Part shown: positions 57,160-64,000 of the stretch, piece by piece | Layout: each line of letters begins with the position of its first letter | Numbering within the stretch: the stretch's first letter is position 1 | Source of the DNA: Candidatus Hydrogenedens sp. | GTDB lineage: Bacteria > Hydrogenedentota > Hydrogenedentia > Hydrogenedentales > JAEUWI01 | Assembly: GCA_016125095.1 (NCBI GenBank) | Contig: WGMK01000005.1 | Location: forward strand, 223,033 to 287,032 | Direction of reading: 5' to 3' | DNA: 64,000 bases | Program-made: the position numbers and the translations under genes | The notes under the pieces: model-generated | The model's database searches: none | Told to the model about the DNA's origin: nothing | Seen by the model: the letters and a program-made list of their open reading frames with translations, nothing else

Positions 57160-59439
57160 CTACTTCGCGAGCAGCAAGGCCATGTCGAAGAACTGGCCAC
57201 CGGCGTCCTGGTGGACATGCGCTGCGAGGGTGTTTGTGCCGGGCGTAAGGGCGGCGCGTACGGCCTCGGTCACGTCGAAGGATTCATAGCGCACGCACCA
57301 CTTGTCCCGGCTCCAGAGCGGCTTCCCGTTCAGGTAGAGGTCCGTGTCGTCATCATGAAAAATGACCAGCACCGCGCTGAGGAATTCGGCATCGCTGCAC
57401 TCGAATTCCTGCCGTAGCCAGAGATCATCGCACCGCCACTTGGTCTCGATGCTGCGGCCGTAGTCGCCGCCAATCAAACCGAATGGCGCCGCGCCCGTTT
57501 TCCACGCGCCGTCGTCGAAGCCCTCGCCCTGCCAGCCATCGGCGGGCTCGTCGGTGGTGTACCGCCACGGCGCCGCATTCGGTGCATCGTGCACCGAGCC
57601 GACGAGCACCGACCATGCGCCCGGCTTGCTGGTCTCGGCCAGGCTCGCCGCCGTGGGCGGATTCTCTTCATACGCCGCCGTGCGTGAAAGCACGGCATGC
57701 AGTTTCTCCACATCGAACTTAGGCGTACGGTCGAATTGATAGAGCCCGTTCTGCTCCTGCTCGACATCGGTGAGCTGCGTGTAGCACAGGCCGAAGTGAT
57801 AACGACTGTCGAGAAGCGCATTGGTCAGCCCCGCGAACCGCTCGTAGAAGGCCTCGATGCTCTCCGGCGCGTTGCCGTAGCCCCAGGCGCTCTCGTCCAG
57901 GCTCCAGCCGATGCCGCCGTATTCGCTCACCATAAACGGCACCTCCGGCCGACCGATGCCATAGCGCTCGGGCAGGGCGACGGGCGAGCTCCACGAGAAG
58001 CCGCCGGTCCAGCGCTCGCGGAAGGAATGCGGCTCCTGGTCGTAGTCGTGCGCGTCCAGCACTTCCGGATGCGCGGCGGTGTGTACCCAGCCGCTCGATT
58101 CGATCACCGGCCGCGCCGGGTCGATGAGCCGCGTGAGTTCGAGCACCGCGCGCTGCAGGTTGCCCGCCGCGGCCGGGGTCTCATTGAAGGGACACCAACC
58201 GATCAGGGCCGGGTGGTTGCGGTCGCGCGCCATCACCTCGCCCCACTCCCGCACGATGTTCGTATCGACCGCCGGATTGTCGTAGCGCGCGCCGTAGCTC
58301 GGGTATTCGCCCCAGACCAGGTAGCCCATCGTGTCGGCCAGATTCAGGAAGACGGGCTCGAAGACCTTCTGGTGCAGGCGCGCGCCGTTGAAGCCCGCCG
58401 CCTTCGACAACTCGATGTCGCGCCGCAGCGCGTCCAGGCTCGGGGCCGTCCACACGCCCTCCGGGTAGAAGCCCTGGTCCAGCACCAGCCGCTGGAACAC
58501 CGGCTTGCCGTTCAGCAGAATCGCGTTGCCATCGATGCTCACGCTGCGCATGCCGAAGTACGTACCCACCGAATCGACGACCTCTTCCCCGCGCTTGAGG
58601 TCCAGCTTCACGTTGTAGAGAAACGGGTCCTCGAGCGTCCACAGGTGCGGCTCGGGGATGGAAATCAGCATCTTGTTGTCGCGCCACTGGGCGCGCGCCA
58701 TGGACCGCGCCGCCAGCTGGTCCGGGGTGTGCACGTCGGCCTGCAGAATCAGCCCGTGCGCAGGCCCCTCGATATCGACCGTCAGCAGCGCCACTCCGCT
58801 GTCCACGTGCGGCTCAATGTGGACGCCCCGCACGTAGCTTTCCCCCACGCCCTCCAGCCAGACCGTCTGCCAGATGCCGGTGGTCGGGGTATAGAAAATG
58901 CTCTCGCTCTTGCCGGAGATGGACTGCTTGCCGAGCGGCTGCATACCGCTGGCCGTGTCGTCGAAGGCATGCACTACCACCGTGTTCTCGCCGGCGCGAT
59001 CGACGACCTCCGTCACGTCGAACCAGAACGGCGCATTGCCGCCCACATGCTCGCCCATCCGCGTGCCGTTCACCCACACCTCCGTGCGCCAGTCGCACGC
59101 GCCGATGTGCAGCCGCACACGAGGGCTCGTCCAGTCCTGCGGCACCGAGAACGAACGGCGGTACCAGACATTTTTCACGAACTCGCGCCGCTCCAGCCCG
59201 GACAGTTTGCTCTCCCGGCAGAACGGCACCACGATCTGGTCGGGGTAAGGCTCCGCGCCCAGAAAGCGTTCAGCCTCGTCCTCATTCGTCTCGCCGAATT
59301 CCCACGTGCCATTCAGGTTCGCCCACTCCGCGCGGTACATATCCGGCCGCGGATGCTCGGGACGGGGAATATCCTGGGCGTGGGCGGCGTGGATGGATCC
59401 GGACAAGACGAACAGCACAAGCACGGCAATACGATGCAT
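57160..59439 (-). CDS. Glycoside hydrolase family 2 protein, secreted
   Basis: MHRIAVLVLFVLSGSIHAAHA signal; LNGTWEFGETNEDEAERFLG, WYRRSFSVPQDW, GFNGARLHQKVFEPVFLNLADTMGYLVWGEYPSYG, NHPALIGWCPFNETP, SEYGGIGW. Confidence 0.92.
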   Translation of the reverse strand: MHRIAVLVLFVLSGSIHAAHAQDIPRPEHPRPDMYRAEWANLNGTWEFGETNEDEAERFLGAEPYPDQIVVPFCRESKLSGLERREFVKNVWYRRSFSVPQDWTSPRVRLHIGACDWRTEVWVNGTRMGEHVGGNAPFWFDVTEVVDRAGENTVVVHAFDDTASGMQPLGKQSISGKSESIFYTPTTGIWQTVWLEGVGESYVRGVHIEPHVDSGVALLTVDIEGPAHGLILQADVHTPDQLAARSMARAQWRDNKMLISIPEPHLWTLEDPFLYNVKLDLKRGEEVVDSVGTYFGMRSVSIDGNAILLNGKPVFQRLVLDQGFYPEGVWTAPSLDALRRDIELSKAAGFNGARLHQKVFEPVFLNLADTMGYLVWGEYPSYGARYDNPAVDTNIVREWGEVMARDRNHPALIGWCPFNETPAAAGNLQRAVLELTRLIDPARPVIESSGWVHTAAHPEVLDAHDYDQEPHSFRERWTGGFSWSSPVALPERYGIGRPEVPFMVSEYGGIGWSLDESAWGYGNAPESIEAFYERFAGLTNALLDSRYHFGLCYTQLTDVEQEQNGLYQFDRTPKFDVEKLHAVLSRTAAYEENPPTAASLAETSKPGAWSVLVGSVHDAPNAAPWRYTTDEPADGWQGEGFDDGAWKTGAAPFGLIGGDYGRSIETKWRCDDLWLRQEFECSDAEFLSAVLVIFHDDDTDLYLNGKPLWSRDKWCVRYESFDVTEAVRAALTPGTNTLAAHVHQDAGGQFFDMALLLAK

Positions 59440-59679
59440 GGTGAAACTCCCTCGCAAAAAGCGGCCGCTATGATATCGCCGGGGCACAAAGATCCGCCAC
59501 TCTCGGGTTGACTTCCCCCCTGCGATCTGATAGATTTCACCGGTCTTGACAGACTGCCAGCGGGCATTTTGTACCCTGTTGGCGGAAATCGCCGGGAAGC
59601 GCAAGCCTGGCACCTCTGTTAAGCGATTATATAGCAGGGACTTCCGAGGAAAACCTCGTACAACGGTCGAAGGCGGCGC

Positions 59680-61431
59680 TTGGCTCGATACTCACGTGAA
59701 ATCATCCGAGAGGTCGTAGCGGCCAACGACATCGTCGAGGTCATCGGGGCCTATCTCGACCTCAAGCCGTCCGGCGGGCGGCGGTGGAAGGCACTCAGCC
59801 CATTCAGCCAGGAGAAAACTCCGAGCTTTTTGGTGAGCCAGGACCGGCAGACCTTCCACTGCTTCAGCACCGACCAGGGCGGCGATGCCTTGTCCTTTTT
59901 GATGAAAGTTGAAGGATTGACCTTTGCCGAGGCGCTGCGCAAGCTGGCCGAGCGCGCGGGTATCCAGCTGCCGGCGGCGAGCCGGGGCGAAGAAAAGGCC
60001 GACAGCCTGCGCAGTCAGCTGGCGGAATTCAACGCCTTCGCGGCCGGGTTGTACCGCAGGCTGCTGGAAGAGCCCCTGAAGGGCAGCGCGGCGCGGAAAT
60101 ACCTGGAAGGCCGGGCACTGAAGCCGCAGACGATGCAGCGCTTCGGGCTGGGCTTCGCGCCGGACAGCTTCTCGACGATGCTCGACGCGGCTGCTGACAA
60201 GGGCTGGAGCCGTGACGTGCTGGACGCGTCGGGTCTGTTTAAGGAAAGCGAGCGCGGGCGGCAGTACGACTTTTTCCGCAACCGCATCACGTTTCCGATT
60301 AAGGATATCTCGGGCAATGTGGTGGCGTTCGGCGGGCGCGATCTGGGTGATAGCCCCGCGAAGTACATCAATTCGCCCGAGACGGCGTTATACAAGAAGG
60401 CGCGGGTGCTGTACGGACTGCACGACGCGCGCGAGGCCATCCGGAAGGCGGGCTTCGCCGTGCTGGTGGAAGGCTACTTCGACCTGCTCCGCTGTTTCGA
60501 CGCGGGCATCGAGAATGTGGTGGCCACTTGCGGCACGGCGCTGACCGAAGAGCAGGCGAACCTGGTGCGGCGGTACGCGGGCGAGGTGGTGCTGGTGTAC
60601 GACGGAGACGCGGCGGGCATCAAGGCGGCCCTGAAGGGCACGCGCCTGCTGGCGGCGGCGGGGCTGACGGTGCGCGCGGCGGCGCTGCCGGGCGGCCAGG
60701 ACCCGGACGACTTTGTGAAGGCCGAAGGCGCGGAAGCGATGCGGCAGGTGCTGGAAGAAGCGCCCGACTTCGTGACGTTCTACGCCACGATGAGCGAGGC
60801 GCGCCTGACGACCATTGAAGGCCGCACGGCGGTGGCGCATGAACTGTTCGAAATCGTGCGGGGCATGAACGACGAGCTCCGCGCGGACGCCCATTTGAAA
60901 GCGATCGGCAAGGCGCTGGGTCTCAGCGACTGGGCCTGCCGGAAGGAATACGAGAAACTTCGGCGTGGCGAGGCGCGTCCAAGGCCTAATCTGAACGAGG
61001 CGCAGGACGAGCCGAAACGGCGGATTCCAAAGGACGAAATCGTCTTCGTGGCGGCGCTCCTGCAGGAGCCTTCGCTCTTGGCCCAGGTGCGCGAAGCCGA
61101 GGAGGCGATGCAGGCGGACGACCCCGCGCTGGCGGAGGTGCTGGAGGCGCTGCTGGAGCAGGGCACGAGTGTGGATGTACACGGCCTGGGCGGCGACGCA
61201 GCGCGGTTGTTTACCGCGGCGGCCGGCCAGGAGCCGGTGGACGAGGAGCAGGCGAAGGGGCTGGTGGAGAAGCGGATGAACCGCATGCGCCGCGCGGCGC
61301 TCGAAAACGAGCGCGCCCGCATGCAGGACAAGATACGCCGGGTGGAAAAGACCGACCCGGCGGCGCTGAGCGAACTGATGGTGGAGCTGGTGCGCATCGG
61401 CCAGCGGATAGAGCGGCTGGGTGCGGCATAA
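59680..61431 (+). CDS. dnaG: DNA primase DnaG (degenerate CHC2 zinc site)
   Basis: IVEVIGAYLDLKPSGGRRWKALSPFSQEKTPSFLVSQDRQTFHCFSTDQGGDALSFLMKVEGLTFAEALRKLAERAGI; Toprim VLVEGYFDLLRCFDAG and LVYDGDAAG; followed by rpoD. Confidence 0.94.
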   Translation: MARYSREIIREVVAANDIVEVIGAYLDLKPSGGRRWKALSPFSQEKTPSFLVSQDRQTFHCFSTDQGGDALSFLMKVEGLTFAEALRKLAERAGIQLPAASRGEEKADSLRSQLAEFNAFAAGLYRRLLEEPLKGSAARKYLEGRALKPQTMQRFGLGFAPDSFSTMLDAAADKGWSRDVLDASGLFKESERGRQYDFFRNRITFPIKDISGNVVAFGGRDLGDSPAKYINSPETALYKKARVLYGLHDAREAIRKAGFAVLVEGYFDLLRCFDAGIENVVATCGTALTEEQANLVRRYAGEVVLVYDGDAAGIKAALKGTRLLAAAGLTVRAAALPGGQDPDDFVKAEGAEAMRQVLEEAPDFVTFYATMSEARLTTIEGRTAVAHELFEIVRGMNDELRADAHLKAIGKALGLSDWACRKEYEKLRRGEARPRPNLNEAQDEPKRRIPKDEIVFVAALLQEPSLLAQVREAEEAMQADDPALAEVLEALLEQGTSVDVHGLGGDAARLFTAAAGQEPVDEEQAKGLVEKRMNRMRRAALENERARMQDKIRRVEKTDPAALSELMVELVRIGQRIERLGAA

Positions 61432-61517
61432 AAAAGAATGAAACGGCTTCCGGGCCGCAGGGATTTAGTGTAGTACGGGCGGTACAACCTCGCCGGGCGA
61501 GCGGATAAAGGTGAAAT

Positions 61518-63278
<1,761 letters not shown>

Positions 63279-63302
63279 GGCCACTGCAAACGACACCCCC
63301 AC

Positions 63303-63339
63303 CGCCCTCCGGCCACACCGCCGGAGGGCGTTTTGTTTT
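63303..63339 (+). terminator. Rho-independent terminator after rpoD
   Basis: CGCCCTCCGGC-cacacc-GCCGGAGGGCG stem followed by TTTTGTTTT. Confidence 0.9.
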
Positions 63340-63350
63340 GCTGCTGCATT

Positions 63351-63803
63351 CGGTGGGGCGAATGTCTCATGAGCCGAGGATGATGGTCCGTCGTCAGGAA
63401 TGCGCTCCGGCACCACCACCCCCGCGCCACGATGGCGCGCGGGTACGCTCGCCCTAACGGCCGCGAAATTCGGACCGAAGATAGCCCACCTCCGTCATTG
63501 CGAGCGAAGCGCGGCAACCTCTTTGACGCGAGGACAGCGGTACCGGGCGGGCGCAAGACCATGCAATCCCTCTGTCGGTATCGTCCGTACTGAACGAGGC
63601 GCTGCCACTCCAAGTTACCCCCGCGCCAAGGAGGTTGCCGCGTCGCTCGAAGACTCGCTCCTCGCAATGACGGAGGGGGGAGTGGTTAGAGATCTTGTAG
63701 GTCGCGGGTTCTACCCCGACATCTTGGCGCGGAGGTGATGGTGCCGCGGTGGAATCTTGGTGACGGACCGGCGTCCTCGGCTCATGGGACATTCGCCCCA
63801 CCG
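63351..63803. mobile_element. Non-coding nested inverted-repeat element (MITE-like)
   Basis: Outer arms CGGTGGGGCGAATGTCTCATGAGCCGAGGA / TCCTCGGCTCATGGGACATTCGCCCCACCG, pairing extending inward; inner arms CCTCCGTCATTGCGAG... / ...CTCGCAATGACGGAGG at 63489-63676. Confidence 0.75.
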
Positions 63804-63879
63804 GTGCGGAGCCATCGCCTCGCCGGGAGCGCTGCTCTCCAGAGCGGCTCTTGGCGCGGAGGCGTCTTCGCGTCAAGAA

Positions 63880-63904
63880 GGCTCGCGGGTACGCTCGCCC
63901 TACC
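63880..63904. repeat. Family A repeat half-copy
   Basis: GGCTCGCGGGTACGCTCGCCCTACC, matching the left arm of the palindrome at 21962-21986. Confidence 0.7.
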
Positions 63905-63919
63905 TTGCAAGCATCTTCG

Positions 63920-64000
63920 TGCAGCTTGCTGCCTTGGAGTGCGCAAGACTTGCTTGCGCTTTCGTGGAGGGAGCTTGCTCCCGGCGTCGTCGGGGCGACC
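63920..64000. repeat. Modular palindromic element (family B, copy 3, truncated by window end)
   Basis: TGCAGCTTGCTGCCTTGGAGTGCGCAAGACTTGCTTGCGCTTTCGTGGAGGGAGCTTGCTCCCGGCG, matching 15542 and 28330 copies. Confidence 0.7.

Noticed and set aside
57697-59511. 604-aa plus-strand ORF opposite the GH2 gene
   Set aside because: Antisense shadow ORF; the GH2 reading on the minus strand has signal peptide and catalytic motifs.
63400-63876. ORFs of 112 and 140 aa in the region after rpoD
   Set aside because: They lie within nested inverted repeats and mirror each other; no coding evidence.

Overview
High-GC, gene-dense chromosomal window. The mix of genes (Tat-exported Gfo/Idh/MocA and TIM-barrel proteins, a sulfatase, GH2/GH4 enzymes, dnaG-rpoD, a Y1 transposase with hairpin repeats) suggests a Planctomycetes/Hydrogenedentota-like bacterium; that lineage call is inference only. 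Core loci: aidB-like + bioF-D-A-B, dxs, trpD-C-F-B-(TA)-A, purC-purF, ABC-F, pckA, Memo-Nif3, glgA, tsaE, dnaG, rpoD. Accessory features: (1) a self-contained transcription unit (consensus promoter and strong intrinsic terminator) encoding two small paralogous peptides that share an ITRKPxxAQ(x)SN[FL]Q[VI] N-terminal motif (51898-52382); this is the best candidate for something undescribed. (2) Two toxin-antitoxin modules bracketing trpA. (3) A Y1 (HUH) transposase beside three copies of a hairpin repeat. (4) Several families of palindromic dispersed elements, one lying in frame inside a membrane-protein ORF. (5) A DnaG primase lacking most canonical CHC2 zinc ligands. (6) A REC-GGDEF protein with a degenerate active site and a retained I-site. 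(7) A 17-bp perfect operator directly before the start codon of a TetR gene coupled to an S1P-lyase-like PLP enzyme. No tRNA, rRNA or CRISPR array was recognised. All calls come from reading the sequence; no database search was run.
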